Counted from the first letter of the stretch, positions 9,036 through 17,987 are shown. The stretch: DNA of 64,000 nucleotides from Haloarcula pellucida (GCF_014647235.1 NZ_BMOU01000001.1:124001-188000); one strand, 5' to 3'. A program made the numbers and translations. Notes: generated from the sequence alone by a model not told the origin.

Positions 9036-9998
9036 TCAGGCGACGGGGAGGTCCTGCTCGGCTTCGAGGAGTTCGTGATAGCGGTTACGGATGGTGACCT
9101 CGGAGATGTCGGCGACTTCGCTGACGGCGGCCTGCGTCGTCTTCTCGTTGGTCAGCAGTGCGGCAGCGTAGACGGCAGCGGCGGCGAGGCCTACCGGAGA
9201 CTTCCCGGAGTGGACGCCCTGCTCTTTCGCGTTCTGGAGGAGTTGTCGGGCGCGGTGTTCGGCTTCGTCGGAGAGCTCCAGCGAGGAGGCAAAGCGGGGG
9301 ACGTAGCTCTCGGGGTCGGCGGGTTTCACTTCGAGGCCGAGTTCGCGGACGACGTAGCGGTAGGTGCGGGCGATTTCGCTCTTCTCGACGCGGGAGACGT
9401 CCGTGATTTCGTCGAGCGACCGCGGGACGCCGGCCTGCCGTGCGGCGGCGTACACCGAGGCCGTCGAGACGCCCTCGATGGAGCGGCCGGGGAGCAGGTC
9501 CTCGTCGAGCGCGCGGCGGTAGATGACAGAAGCCGTCTCGCGGACGTTCTCGGGCAGACCGAGCGCGGAGGCCATCCGGTCGATTTCGCCCAGCGCCTGC
9601 TTGAGGTTGCGCTCTTTGGAGTCACGGGTACGGAACCGCTCGTTCCACTTGCGGAGGCGCTGCATCTTCTGGCGCTGCTTGCCCGACAGGGAGTTGCCGT
9701 AGGCGTCCTTATCGCGCCAGTCGATGTTGGTCGACAGGCCCTTGTCGTGCATCATGTTCGTCGTCGGCGCGCCGACGCGGGACTTCTCGTCTTTCTCGCT
9801 GGAGTCGAACGCGCGCCACTCCGGCCCGCGGTCTATCTCGTCGGATTCGACGACGAGCCCACAGTCCTCACAGACCGTTTCGCCGTGTTCGTCGTCCATC
9901 ACGAGAGAGCCGCTACACTCCGGGCAGGCGGTCGATGTCGAACTCGATTCCTCTGTCTGCTCGTCCGTTCGTTGTCGTGTTCGCGTGTGTTCGCTCAT
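9036..9998 (-). CDS. tfb: Transcription initiation factor TFB
   Basis: 320 residues. The N-terminal zinc ribbon has Cys25/Cys28 and Cys43/Cys46 (CPEC...CEDC); the B-finger/reader region follows with GPEWRAFDSSEKDEKSRVG; two cyclin repeats occupy the C-terminal two-thirds, ending with a helix-turn-helix (ADISEVTIRNRYHEL) that reads the BRE. TFB recruits RNA polymerase to TBP-bound promoters. Haloarchaea carry several TFB paralogues; this sequence alone does not show which one this is. A strong TATA box sits upstream at 10081-10090, giving a leader of about 55 bases. Confidence 0.97.
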   Translation of the reverse strand: MSEHTRTRQRTDEQTEESSSTSTACPECSGSLVMDDEHGETVCEDCGLVVESDEIDRGPEWRAFDSSEKDEKSRVGAPTTNMMHDKGLSTNIDWRDKDAYGNSLSGKQRQKMQRLRKWNERFRTRDSKERNLKQALGEIDRMASALGLPENVRETASVIYRRALDEDLLPGRSIEGVSTASVYAAARQAGVPRSLDEITDVSRVEKSEIARTYRYVVRELGLEVKPADPESYVPRFASSLELSDEAEHRARQLLQNAKEQGVHSGKSPVGLAAAAVYAAALLTNEKTTQAAVSEVADISEVTIRNRYHELLEAEQDLPVA

Positions 9999-10080
9999 TG
10001 GTTGCGAAGGCGGGTGCTCACCGGGTGGGACTCGCCGTAGAACCCGGAGGCAATCGGTAATACTGCGTCTGTCCGAAAGA

Positions 10081-10090
10081 GATTTAAAAA
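10081..10090 (-). promoter_or_regulatory. TATA box of tfb
   Basis: On the minus strand the sequence reads TTTTTAAATC, about 85-90 bases before the tfb start codon. It lies in the ~200-base divergent region between tfb and the YjjX-type gene. Confidence 0.55.
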
Positions 10091-10204
10091 TTGTGGTATC
10101 GGAACGAGGACGGGCGACTCACGCCACGAAACAGTCGTTTGTGTACGACACCCACGACCATTCAAATAACAACACTCATGAATCATTCAGCAGTTTCCGG
10201 AGAT

Positions 10205-10720
10205 ATGGACGTCGCCGTCGGGAGCGAGAACCCGGTCAAGCGGACCGCTGTCGAACGAATTCTGCCCGACGCCACCGTAGTGTCGGTCGGCGTCGACTCC
10301 GGAGTGGCCGAACAGCCGTGGGGTCGCGAGGAGACGGCCACGGGCGCACGGAACCGAGCGACTGCGGCGCTGTCGGACACCGACGCCGACTTCGGTGTCG
10401 GTATCGAGGGCGGCGTCGCCGACCGAACGGAACCCGAGGGCCTGTGGCTCGTCATGTGGGCGGCGGTCACCGACGGCGAGACGACGGCGTTCGGTGACGG
10501 GCCGTCCATTCGACTCCCGGCGGCTGTCGCTGGTCGCGTTCGGGACGGCGAAGAACTCGGCCCGGTACTGGACGACAGACTCGGCCGCGAGGCCGTCGCC
10601 AAACGGGAGGGCGCCGTCGGCGTCTACACCGACGGGCGGGTCACGCGGACGGACGCGCTGGCCGACGCCGTCGCCGGCGCGTTCGGACTGTTCCTGACCG
10701 ACCGGTACGATAGCCGCTGA
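10205..10720 (+). CDS. Inosine/xanthosine triphosphatase (YjjX/NTPase family)
   Basis: About 171 residues. The N-terminal MDVAVGSENPVKRTAVE (family motif GSxNPVK), then VSVGVDSGVAEQPWG and the ARNRA...FGVGIEGGV block, match the YjjX family, which hydrolyses non-canonical ITP/XTP and keeps deaminated purines out of nucleic acids. The ATG at 10205 is chosen over 10178 because an AT-rich TTCAAATAA at 10161-10169 would start transcription near 10190. It is divergent from tfb with a shared ~200-base promoter region. Confidence 0.88.
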   Translation: MDVAVGSENPVKRTAVERILPDATVVSVGVDSGVAEQPWGREETATGARNRATAALSDTDADFGVGIEGGVADRTEPEGLWLVMWAAVTDGETTAFGDGPSIRLPAAVAGRVRDGEELGPVLDDRLGREAVAKREGAVGVYTDGRVTRTDALADAVAGAFGLFLTDRYDSR

Positions 10721-10748
10721 TCCAGCCTCGTCGATACAGACGCCGAAC

Positions 10749-11030
10749 TCAGTTCCCACTCGTCCCGCGGTCTACCTCGTCACCGGCGTCCGGGGACGAC
10801 CCGCCACGGTAAGTATCCAGTCCGATCACGGAGTTCAACGGGCACTTCTGCGTGACCGCAGTGACCGTGAGGACGAGGCCCACGAGCAGTGCGAGTCCCC
10901 CGAGAACCAATCCAATCGTCCCCGCTGCCAGTGTCAACACGCCGCCCAGCGCTGCGATGCCGACGAGGAACAGGATCGGTCCAACGACGAACCGTGCGGT
11001 GCGGTCGAATCCACCGACGTTCTTTTCCAT
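10749..11030 (-). CDS. DUF2892 (YgaP-like) small membrane protein
   Basis: 93 residues. It starts MEKNVGGFDRTAR, the usual opening of DUF2892, followed by two hydrophobic helices (GPILFLVGIAALGGVL and LVLGGLALLVGLVLTVTAVT) and the family CPLN motif with a Cys, then a hydrophilic tail. DUF2892 domains form the membrane part of rhodanese-type proteins such as YgaP. Start 11030 aligns with the family N-terminus; a TATA-like CTTTATCC lies about 40 bases upstream. A diverged paralogue is immediately upstream on the same strand. Confidence 0.82.
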   Translation of the reverse strand: MEKNVGGFDRTARFVVGPILFLVGIAALGGVLTLAAGTIGLVLGGLALLVGLVLTVTAVTQKCPLNSVIGLDTYRGGSSPDAGDEVDRGTSGN

Positions 11031-11091
11031 AGTGGTGTTCACCGTGCGGTAGTACGCCGCCAGTGAGGATAAAGAGGTTGGATAGTTCACA

Positions 11092-11391
11092 TTACCCGCC
11101 CGGACACCAGTTCGACCGGGTTTCGGTCCCCAACTCGTCGCCCGAGCGGCCAGTCGTCTTCCGGCCCTCGTCGGTGTCGAACCCCGCGAGGGCGTTTATC
11201 GGACGCCAGCGTAGTCCCGCTGTGGGGAGGAAGACGGGCCCCGACAGCGGCGGCGATGATCCCGCAACGATGGCCAATCGCCCGGCGTCGAGACTGACGA
11301 CGCCCCGGAGTATCGCGGCTCCGACGACCAGCGAGACCGGGCCGAACAGGAGGCGACCGATGCGGTCGTACCCGCCGACGTTTCGTTCCAC
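11092..11391 (-). CDS. Diverged DUF2892 paralogue, possibly decaying
   Basis: About 99 residues from a GTG at 11391, where VERNVGGYDRIGR aligns with the MEKNVGGFDRTAR of the next gene. The first hydrophobic helix is kept (LLFGPVSLVVGAAILRGVV), but the second is replaced by a polar, Pro/Ser-containing segment (AGSSPPLSGPVFLPTAGL) and the CPLN motif has become RPIN, losing the Cys. An upstream in-frame start at 11445 is also possible. It looks like a tandem duplicate that has lost its usual membrane topology. Confidence 0.55.
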   Translation of the reverse strand: MERNVGGYDRIGRLLFGPVSLVVGAAILRGVVSLDAGRLAIVAGSSPPLSGPVFLPTAGLRWRPINALAGFDTDEGRKTTGRSGDELGTETRSNWCPGG

Positions 11392-11498
11392 GGTTTCGGC
11401 ACCGGTTCGACATACGTTGATACGAAATACGACTCGAACTGTCACGACGCTTCATTGGAGACGTGCGGTCGAACAGCGTCACGGCGGCGCGTCGGCGG

Positions 11499-13322
11499 TC
11501 AGTCGGTCGCCTCGGGTTCGACGTCGGCGGCGGTCCGGGACTCCTCGACGGCTTTGGTCAGCGAGACGTTGAGCCACGCCATCGAGGTGACGCCGCCGAC
11601 GATGGTGACGGCGTTCTTCACGGCGTGGTCGACGATGGCGACCGAGAGCGCCGTCGCGACGCCGATGCCCGCGGGTGTCAGCGGCACGACGATGACGGTG
11701 AACGCGCCTTCGTAGAGGCCGACGCCGCCGGGCGTGAGCGGGAGCACCTTCGCGAGGTTCCCGACGCTGACGGCGAAGAAGCCGACGGCGACCAGCGAGG
11801 GAGTCAGCGGGTAGCCGAACGCGGCGAAGACGAGCAGTGCCGTCACCACGTCCAGCGCCCAGATGGCGAGACTCGCGAGGCCGACGCGGGCGAACGAGCG
11901 GCCGTCGCCGGCCACCGTCTGTACGTCGCCGACGAACCGCTCGACGACGCCCGCGACGTAGTCGGCGTAGGAGTCGTCGCTCAGGCGGCCGACCGTCCGG
12001 CGGACGAGGTTCCGGTCGGAGTGGGCGCTGGCGACGATGGCGACGACGGAGCCGATAGCAGCCACACCGACGAACGCGGCGACGGCGATAGCTGTCTGTC
12101 CGCTCGCGGCGGCGTCACCGCCCGCCACGTCGCCGGTGACCGCGCCGACCAGCGTGTCGGCCGACCCCGTCGCCGCGAGTCCCATCAGCACGACGCCGGC
12201 CAGTAGCGTGATGGTCAGCAGGTCGAAGACGCGCTCGACGGCCAGCGACGCGAACCCGGAGGGGTACGGGATAGAGCGCCGGGCCTTCACGACGTAGGCG
12301 CGAACGGCGTCGCCCGCCCGCGCCGGGAACACGAGGTTCCCGGTCTGGCTGATGAACACCGCGCCCGTGAGGAAGTCCCAGCGCTCGCGAAAGCCCATCG
12401 ACTGCAGGATGTCTCGATAGCGTGCGCCACGCAGCGGCCACGAGAGCGCGTAGACGACGGCACTGGCTCCGACGAGGGCGGGGTCCGCACCGGCCATCTC
12501 GTTCAGGACCGTATGGGGGTTCAGGTACTGGGTCATCAGGAGGAGCGCCACCACGACCAGCGCCGTCCCGGCGCCGAGCGACACGCGGCGGGTGATTCGC
12601 GGACGAACCGACAGCTCCCAGCCGGTCCGGAGAATCTGGCTCCCCATCCCGAAGACGTCCCGGACGATGTCGACCTTCGAGTCGCCCTTCGGTTCCCAGT
12701 CGACGGCGAACTCCTTGACGCTGAACCCGCGCCGCTGGGCCTTGACGAGCATCTCCGTGTCCCAGAACCAGTGTTCGTCCTGGACGGACGGTGCGAGCGC
12801 TTCGAAGGCCTGTCGGTCGAACGCCTTGAAGCCGCACTGGTGGTCCTTGAGGTCCGAGCGCAACACTCCTCGGACCAGCGTGTTGTAGCCGATGCTCGGG
12901 ATGCCACGTTTCGCCGGGCGGTCCGCCCGGTTCTCGGGCATCCAGCGTGACCCCGTGGCCACGTCGTACTCGCCAGAGCGGACGCTCTCGACGAGTTCTT
13001 CGAGGTGGCGCATGTCCGTCGCGAGGTCGGTGTCGAAGTACACCAGCGTCTGGCCATCGGCCCGGTCGAAGGCGTACTCCAGTGCGCCCCCGCGACCGAG
13101 GCGTCTGTCGGAGTGGATGTGTCGGACACGGTCGTCTTCGTCGGCGAGTCGGGTCGCTATCTCCGGCGTCCGGTCCGCACAGCCGTCTTCGGCGACGATG
13201 ACTTCGAACGCATCTTCGGGGAGAAAGGCGGCGAGCGTCTCCAGCGTGACTGAGACGGTCCGCTCGATGGTGTCCTCCTCGTTGTAGGCGGGGAGGACGA
13301 CGCTCACCTCGACGTCGGTCAT
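11499..13322 (-). CDS. aglD: AglD-type glycosyltransferase with C-terminal flippase-like membrane domain
   Basis: About 607 residues. The N-terminal ~240 residues are a GT-A family 2 transferase: VSVVLPAYNEEDTIERTV, VIVAEDGCADRTPE, and the metal-binding DTD in VYFDTDLATD. The C-terminal ~340 residues are a multi-span domain of the LPG-synthase/UPF0104 type. This two-part architecture matches Haloferax AglD, which charges dolichol phosphate with the final hexose of the S-layer N-glycan. The ATG at 13322 is preferred because the catalytic domain begins directly there. Position near a Zim-like methylase agrees with H. volcanii synteny. Confidence 0.9.
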   Translation of the reverse strand: MTDVEVSVVLPAYNEEDTIERTVSVTLETLAAFLPEDAFEVIVAEDGCADRTPEIATRLADEDDRVRHIHSDRRLGRGGALEYAFDRADGQTLVYFDTDLATDMRHLEELVESVRSGEYDVATGSRWMPENRADRPAKRGIPSIGYNTLVRGVLRSDLKDHQCGFKAFDRQAFEALAPSVQDEHWFWDTEMLVKAQRRGFSVKEFAVDWEPKGDSKVDIVRDVFGMGSQILRTGWELSVRPRITRRVSLGAGTALVVVALLLMTQYLNPHTVLNEMAGADPALVGASAVVYALSWPLRGARYRDILQSMGFRERWDFLTGAVFISQTGNLVFPARAGDAVRAYVVKARRSIPYPSGFASLAVERVFDLLTITLLAGVVLMGLAATGSADTLVGAVTGDVAGGDAAASGQTAIAVAAFVGVAAIGSVVAIVASAHSDRNLVRRTVGRLSDDSYADYVAGVVERFVGDVQTVAGDGRSFARVGLASLAIWALDVVTALLVFAAFGYPLTPSLVAVGFFAVSVGNLAKVLPLTPGGVGLYEGAFTVIVVPLTPAGIGVATALSVAIVDHAVKNAVTIVGGVTSMAWLNVSLTKAVEESRTAADVEPEATD

Positions 13323-13436
13323 TGGTGTCCACTGAGCGAGGGAGCCAAAAGTACCTTCTGTTCGTTCGAACGCACGCTGACCCACCAACACCGTGTTAAG
13401 TCCCTAGAGAGGTGCTAATGTGTGTTCGACGGGCTG

Positions 13437-15155
13437 TCAGTCGGCTCCGCCGTGGGATTGGGCCGTGACGAACGGCGAGAGGTCCTCACCGACCTCCGTC
13501 TCGGATTCGTAAGGTCGGCCTACGAGGATGTCCCCGGCACGACTCTGCCCGACGCCCGGGATCGTCGACAGTTCGTCCATCGAGGCGCTGTTGACGTCGA
13601 GTGGGTAGGGGACGCCGGTCACCGACCGGTAGCCGTGGTCGGTGATGGCGACGTCAATCGTCTGTCCGAGTTCTCGCTCGCCCGGCAGTCCGACCAGCAA
13701 CGGGTAGGTGCCGAGTTGCCGGCCGAACGTCTTGCCGTCCTGATGGTACTCCAGATGGACGTCCGGCAGCACCGTCCCCGGCGGCGCGACGCGCTGGAGC
13801 ATCGGGTTGTCAATCTCCTCGCGGACCTCCCGCTTGTACTGTTTGAACAGTTGTTTGTGGTCTTTCGCTATCTCTGCGCCGGTGTCGGCCATGTCCGTCC
13901 CCTCGAAGGCCATCACCTGCCGGATGTTCACGCGGCGGAGCAGCAGGCCCTCGTCGTAGACGCGCTGGAGGAACCGCTTGTTGTGTTCGAACGTCTCCCG
14001 CGTTTCGCCTTTCAGGCCGTGGACGAGGTTGATGCCCGGTAGGAGTTTCGGCAGGCGTCGCGCGGCGTCGTCGCCGAAGTTCGGCGCGGAGCCCCTGTCG
14101 CCACCGGGACGGAATCCGCCCACTTCGTTGACTATCTTCACTGCCTCGAAGCACTCGTCGGCGGTGACGTTGAGGTTGTTGTCGCTCTGGACGGCGGGGT
14201 CGGCCGACTCGAGGCCGAACGCGGCGGTGTCGCCGGGCGTGTTGTGCTCGGCGATGATGCGTATCCCCTCGCGTGCCTTCTCGGGCCACTTGACGATGGT
14301 GATGGGGTTCATGTTGTCGAGGTGGAGCGTCTCTAAGTCCGGCGCCACCTCGCGGATGCCGCCGTAGAGGCGACGGAGCGCGTCGGGGTTCGGCGCCTCG
14401 CCGTCGCCGCCGTAGGCGAGGATGTCGGCCTGCCGACCGAGACGGAAGTGCTTCACTCCGCGGTCCGAGAGCGCGTCCACCTCGTCGACGACGCTCTCGG
14501 GCGGCCGGAAGTCCGGATTGCCGTACATCGGTTCCGTGCAGAACGAACAGCGGTACGGACAGCCCCGAGAGGTCTCCATCTCGCAGATGAGGTACGCCGG
14601 GTGGTTGGGGTGCTGTTCGACGACGAACGCGCCCGACCGGGCCCATCGAGTCTCCTCCTCGACGGAGCGGTAGCGGTTCTCGAACCCTTCGAGGCCGGAG
14701 TCGACGAGGTCGTAGACGGCCGCCTCGACGTCGGCCATCGCGAGGAAGTCGAAGTCTAAGTCGTCGCGCGCCGTTTCGCTGGCGCCTTCGTTTGCCTCGC
14801 CCACGCCAAAGCGGACGGGGCCGCCGATGACGGAGGTACCGTCGGCCGTCCACGCCAGTTTCCGCACCTCGTCCGGTTCGGCGGGGGTCCCGCCGACGTA
14901 CTTCCCGGGGACGGTCATCCCGCCGACGTACACCATGAGGTCGGCCTCCTCGACGTCGCGCCACAGGTGGCGGTCCTCGCGGAGTTCGTCGATGGTGTGG
15001 TAGGTGATCTGCTCGCGGGGGACGCCGGCGTCGACCATCGCACCGGCGGCGTACCGCGGGTACGTCGAGATGTAGGGCGGCACCCCGAAGTGTGCGGGTT
15101 CGTCGACGTAGCCGTCGACGATGGTCACGTCGAGCGTCTCGGGGTCTACAGTCAT
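13437..15155 (-). CDS. B12-binding-type radical SAM protein with C-terminal HhH domain
   Basis: 572 residues. The N-terminal third resembles the B12-binding Rossmann-like domain that often precedes radical SAM cores. The core has the 4Fe-4S motif CPYRCSFC (C-x3-C-x2-C) near residue 200, followed by LGRQADILAYGG and LHLDNMNPITI. The C-terminus carries a helix-hairpin-helix, PLDVNSASMDELSTIPGVG, usually a nucleic-acid-binding module. The reaction is unknown; the HhH suggests a nucleic acid or RNA-bound substrate. The gene stands alone, with a divergent secreted protein gene upstream. Confidence 0.88.
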   Translation of the reverse strand: MTVDPETLDVTIVDGYVDEPAHFGVPPYISTYPRYAAGAMVDAGVPREQITYHTIDELREDRHLWRDVEEADLMVYVGGMTVPGKYVGGTPAEPDEVRKLAWTADGTSVIGGPVRFGVGEANEGASETARDDLDFDFLAMADVEAAVYDLVDSGLEGFENRYRSVEEETRWARSGAFVVEQHPNHPAYLICEMETSRGCPYRCSFCTEPMYGNPDFRPPESVVDEVDALSDRGVKHFRLGRQADILAYGGDGEAPNPDALRRLYGGIREVAPDLETLHLDNMNPITIVKWPEKAREGIRIIAEHNTPGDTAAFGLESADPAVQSDNNLNVTADECFEAVKIVNEVGGFRPGGDRGSAPNFGDDAARRLPKLLPGINLVHGLKGETRETFEHNKRFLQRVYDEGLLLRRVNIRQVMAFEGTDMADTGAEIAKDHKQLFKQYKREVREEIDNPMLQRVAPPGTVLPDVHLEYHQDGKTFGRQLGTYPLLVGLPGERELGQTIDVAITDHGYRSVTGVPYPLDVNSASMDELSTIPGVGQSRAGDILVGRPYESETEVGEDLSPFVTAQSHGGAD

Positions 15156-15252
15156 GGGCGCGGATTGACGCTCGACGCCTAAAACGGTGTCTGGTCGGCC
15201 ACGTCGTGTCGGCGAAAGTTGATATGATTACAGGAATATAACCAGTCACAAC

Positions 15253-15282
15253 AAATATATATTGGATTTGCGTATATATTGG
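15253..15282 (+). promoter_or_regulatory. TATA region with 10-bp direct repeat before the GH18-like gene
   Basis: TATATATTGG occurs twice, at 15256-15265 and 15273-15282, in an unusually AT-rich stretch (about 15219-15290). The first copy is 25-35 bases ahead of the ATG at 15290, as expected for a leaderless mRNA; the second could be a regulator site or a second TATA box. Confidence 0.5.
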
Positions 15283-15289
15283 TACGATT

Positions 15290-16522
15290 ATGAAATCCAC
15301 GTTATCACGCAGAGGCTTCTTGGGGGCGCTCGGTGCGACGGCCGCCATCGGTCTGTCCGGGGGCGCACGCGGCGCACGTAGTGGCTCGATTCACGCGGTA
15401 CGCGGTGTCAAGAACACGCCACCGCCAGGGAAGTCCGTCGTCGGCATCTACCCGGCGTGGTCCCGCTACGAACGTGACTACATGCCGGGTGCGGTTCCGC
15501 TGGACCAGATCACGCATCTCCAGTACGCCTACCTCGCCGTCGAAGAGGACGGGAGCGTGGGCTACGCCGACCGGTTCGCCGACACGCGCAACCTCGCGGC
15601 GTTCCAGGCCCGCAAGAAGGACCACCCCGACACGAAGCTGGTCCTCTCCATCGGCGGGTTCTTCGCCTCGCAGTACTACTCGAAGGTGACGGTCGACAGC
15701 GCTCGCCGCGCCCGCTTTGCTCGCACCGCCATCGAGATCCTGCGCGAGTACGACTTCGACGGTCTCGACCTCGACTGGCGTTACCCCAGTGGCGAGGACG
15801 CCGACCAGTACACCCGCGACGGTGACATCCGCCAGTTCACCCTGCTCGTTCAGGAGGTCCGGCGACAACTCGACGCCGCTGGCGAGGAGGACGGCAAGTC
15901 CTACGAACTCAGCCTCTCGGCCGCCATCAACCCGAACTTCGCCGAGGAACTGGTCGTCGCGGAGTTGGCCGACGCCGTCGACCGGGTCAACGTCGTCTGC
16001 TACGATTTCGCCGGGCCGTGGGACGAGTACACCGGGTTCGGAGCGCCGCTGTACAACCCGTTCCCGGACAGCGTGCCGGACTTCCAGTACTACACCGCGA
16101 ACGCGATGGACGCGTGGAAGGCCCGCCCTATCGACCCGGCCAAACTGAACCTGACCTTCGCGACGTTCGGCCGCGGCTACACCGGCGTCGACCCCGCGAA
16201 CCGCGGGTTCGACCAGCCCTTCGACGGCGTTCCGGACGGCACCTTCCCCGCCGAGGAGCAGGGGACCTACGACTTCTGGGACATCGAGTACAACGTCAAC
16301 GCCGACAACGACTACGAGTACTACTGGCACGACGACGCGGCCGCGCCGTACCTCTACTCCGAGAACGACCGCGAGTTCGTCAGCTACGACAACATGCGTT
16401 CGGTGGCGCTGAAAGCCGAGTACGTCCTCGACAACGACTTCGGCGGCATGACGATGTGGGACTTCCACGGCGACAAGTACGGCGCGTTGCTGTACACCGT
16501 CAACGAGGCGCTGGCCCAGTAG
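15290..16522 (+). CDS. Tat-exported GH18-fold protein lacking the catalytic glutamate (chitinase-like)
   Basis: 410 residues. The twin-arginine signal SRRGFLGALGATAAIGLSGG directs folded export. The mature part is a GH18 barrel: VVGIYPAWSRYERDY, LVLSIGGFF (beta-3 SxGG motif), and the catalytic strand FDGLDLDWRYP. In active enzymes this strand is DGxDxDxE; here Asp157, Asp160 and Asp162 are kept but position 164 is Arg (codon CGT at 15779-15781). The acid/base Glu is therefore missing, which predicts a sugar-binding, non-hydrolytic protein. The distal YDF and MTMWDFHGD motifs of the fold are present. Confidence 0.88.
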   Translation: MKSTLSRRGFLGALGATAAIGLSGGARGARSGSIHAVRGVKNTPPPGKSVVGIYPAWSRYERDYMPGAVPLDQITHLQYAYLAVEEDGSVGYADRFADTRNLAAFQARKKDHPDTKLVLSIGGFFASQYYSKVTVDSARRARFARTAIEILREYDFDGLDLDWRYPSGEDADQYTRDGDIRQFTLLVQEVRRQLDAAGEEDGKSYELSLSAAINPNFAEELVVAELADAVDRVNVVCYDFAGPWDEYTGFGAPLYNPFPDSVPDFQYYTANAMDAWKARPIDPAKLNLTFATFGRGYTGVDPANRGFDQPFDGVPDGTFPAEEQGTYDFWDIEYNVNADNDYEYYWHDDAAAPYLYSENDREFVSYDNMRSVALKAEYVLDNDFGGMTMWDFHGDKYGALLYTVNEALAQ

Positions 16523-16554
16523 TCGAACGCTCGTCGGCCGACGGTTTCGGGCCG

Positions 16555-16899
16555 CTATCCCTGCCGTTCGAGGTCGGCCACAGCGAGGTCGACGTTCCTG
16601 ACGTTCGCCTTCCAGATGGCGTCGAAGAGGTCGCCCACGACCGGAACCGCACCGATGCCCACGTCCAGCGCGACGTTCAGGAGCATCCGGGCCAGCGCTC
16701 GTCGGGAGACGCCGAGTCTGCCTGCTTCGAGGACGATGTACAGCGAGCAGAGTCCGGTCACGACGTCGCCCGCCACCGGAAGCAGGCCCAACAACGGGTC
16801 GAGGCCGACGTGGACGCCGACGCCCGGAACGCGGACGCTCTCGTCGAGCAGGTGTGCGAGCGTCCGAAGCCGACCCAGCGACGACGGTTCGCCGTCCAT
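16555..16899 (-). CDS. DUF4112 membrane-associated protein
   Basis: 114 residues. The pattern LDESVRVPGVGVHVGLDPLLGLLPVAGD followed by a near-repeat DVGIGAVPVVGDLFDAIWKAN is characteristic of DUF4112, thought to be a membrane protein with re-entrant or paired short helices built around G-x-x-P-x-x-G-D. Function is unknown. It is convergent with the GH18-like gene and followed on the same strand by unrelated genes. Confidence 0.88.
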   Translation of the reverse strand: MDGEPSSLGRLRTLAHLLDESVRVPGVGVHVGLDPLLGLLPVAGDVVTGLCSLYIVLEAGRLGVSRRALARMLLNVALDVGIGAVPVVGDLFDAIWKANVRNVDLAVADLERQG

Positions 16900-16945
16900 A
16901 GCCCCGACTCGGGCGCTGGGCTGATACGTCGTTCGCCGATATCAC

Positions 16946-17050
16946 TCAGTCGTCGGCCCAGTACGGTGTCGCGTAGGCGACGAGGCCCACCGTCGGGTGC
17001 CCGTCGACGTTCTCGCGGATCCCCTCGAACCCCCCGTGTTCGTCGGTCAT
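16946..17050 (-). CDS. Possible 34-residue microprotein
   Basis: A short frame, MTDEHGGFEGIRENVDGHPTV..., ending in TPYWADD. Its composition is acidic like haloarchaeal proteins, and an AT element (minus-strand CATATTTC near 17077) lies about 27 bases before the ATG, as expected for a leaderless transcript. No family recognised. The evidence for translation is composition and promoter spacing only. Confidence 0.4.
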   Translation of the reverse strand: MTDEHGGFEGIRENVDGHPTVGLVAYATPYWADD

Positions 17051-17090
17051 AGACGGCGTACCGGATCCGCACAGAAATATGGCCCTTGGG

Positions 17091-17888
17091 CTACACGTAG
17101 ATGGTGCCTTCCTCGACGGTGCCGACCGGCGTCGGCCGAGCGCCGTCGGCGACCCGGCCGGCGGAGACGGCGGCGGCCAGCGAGTCGAGCGCGTCGTGGT
17201 TCCGGTGGTACGTCTCCCGGTGGTCGCCGAGGTCGACGCTACAGGCCGCGACGGCCTCGACGTTGGTCTCACGTCGGGCCCGGGCCCCGTCGGTGGTCTT
17301 GTACCCCTCGCGGTAACAGCCAAGCCACCCGAAGGTAGCCGCGGGGTACACCTCACAGACCACCGTCTCGGCGTCGTGGCCCTGCATCGGCGCGACGGCG
17401 GTGGCGGGGTCGTCGGCGAGGCGGCCGAGGACGTTCCGGGCGCCGTGGTAGGTCATGCTCCGGACCCGGTTCGTGTACGGACAGAGCGCCGCGCGCCGGG
17501 CGTCCGTCTCCCGTCGAATATCGCGTTTCCCGGCGGTCATCTCGGCGGTGTGGCGACACGCTTCCGAGAAGCCGTCGGGACTCGCCGGCCCACTGTCACT
17601 ACAGACCCACTCGAGGAAACCGCGCCAGTGGCCGCCACACTGGGCGTCGAGCAGGGATTGCGGGAGGCTAAAGGGAAAGTCCAGTCCGACCGTCCCGACG
17701 TCGTCGTCCCGGATTCGTTCGACGAGGCCGGCGTGTGCGCTCTCGCGGTCACGCCCCCACTCGGCTGTCGCACGATAGCACGCGTCGATGCACATCCCTG
17801 CTGCAGTCTGTGTGGCTTCAGTCACCCACAACGCGTCCCCGGCCGCGCTCGCTCCGCTGAAGTCCACGCCCAGAACACCGGAACCCAT
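17091..17888 (-). CDS. DUF429 family protein
   Basis: About 265 residues. It opens GVLGVDFSGASAAG, the ribonuclease H-like first strand of DUF429 (COG4328-type), then has VGLDFPFSLP near residue 70, CEVYPAATFGWLG near 185 and HRNHDALDSLAAAVSAG near the end, all typical of the family. Members are predicted nucleases or nucleases-like proteins with an RNase H fold; activity is unproven. The ATG at 17888 is preferred to an upstream codon at 18053 because the first beta strand begins immediately after it and the longer form would overlap the divergent zinc-ribbon gene. Confidence 0.85.
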   Translation of the reverse strand: MGSGVLGVDFSGASAAGDALWVTEATQTAAGMCIDACYRATAEWGRDRESAHAGLVERIRDDDVGTVGLDFPFSLPQSLLDAQCGGHWRGFLEWVCSDSGPASPDGFSEACRHTAEMTAGKRDIRRETDARRAALCPYTNRVRSMTYHGARNVLGRLADDPATAVAPMQGHDAETVVCEVYPAATFGWLGCYREGYKTTDGARARRETNVEAVAACSVDLGDHRETYHRNHDALDSLAAAVSAGRVADGARPTPVGTVEEGTIYV

Positions 17889-17987
17889 GCCTGTCCCCTC
17901 TCCACGGGAGATAATCAATGTTCGGACGGGTACAGCGCCGGTTCCGCCTCCGAAAGCGGTTTGAGCCTCACGAACCAACCAACGACC

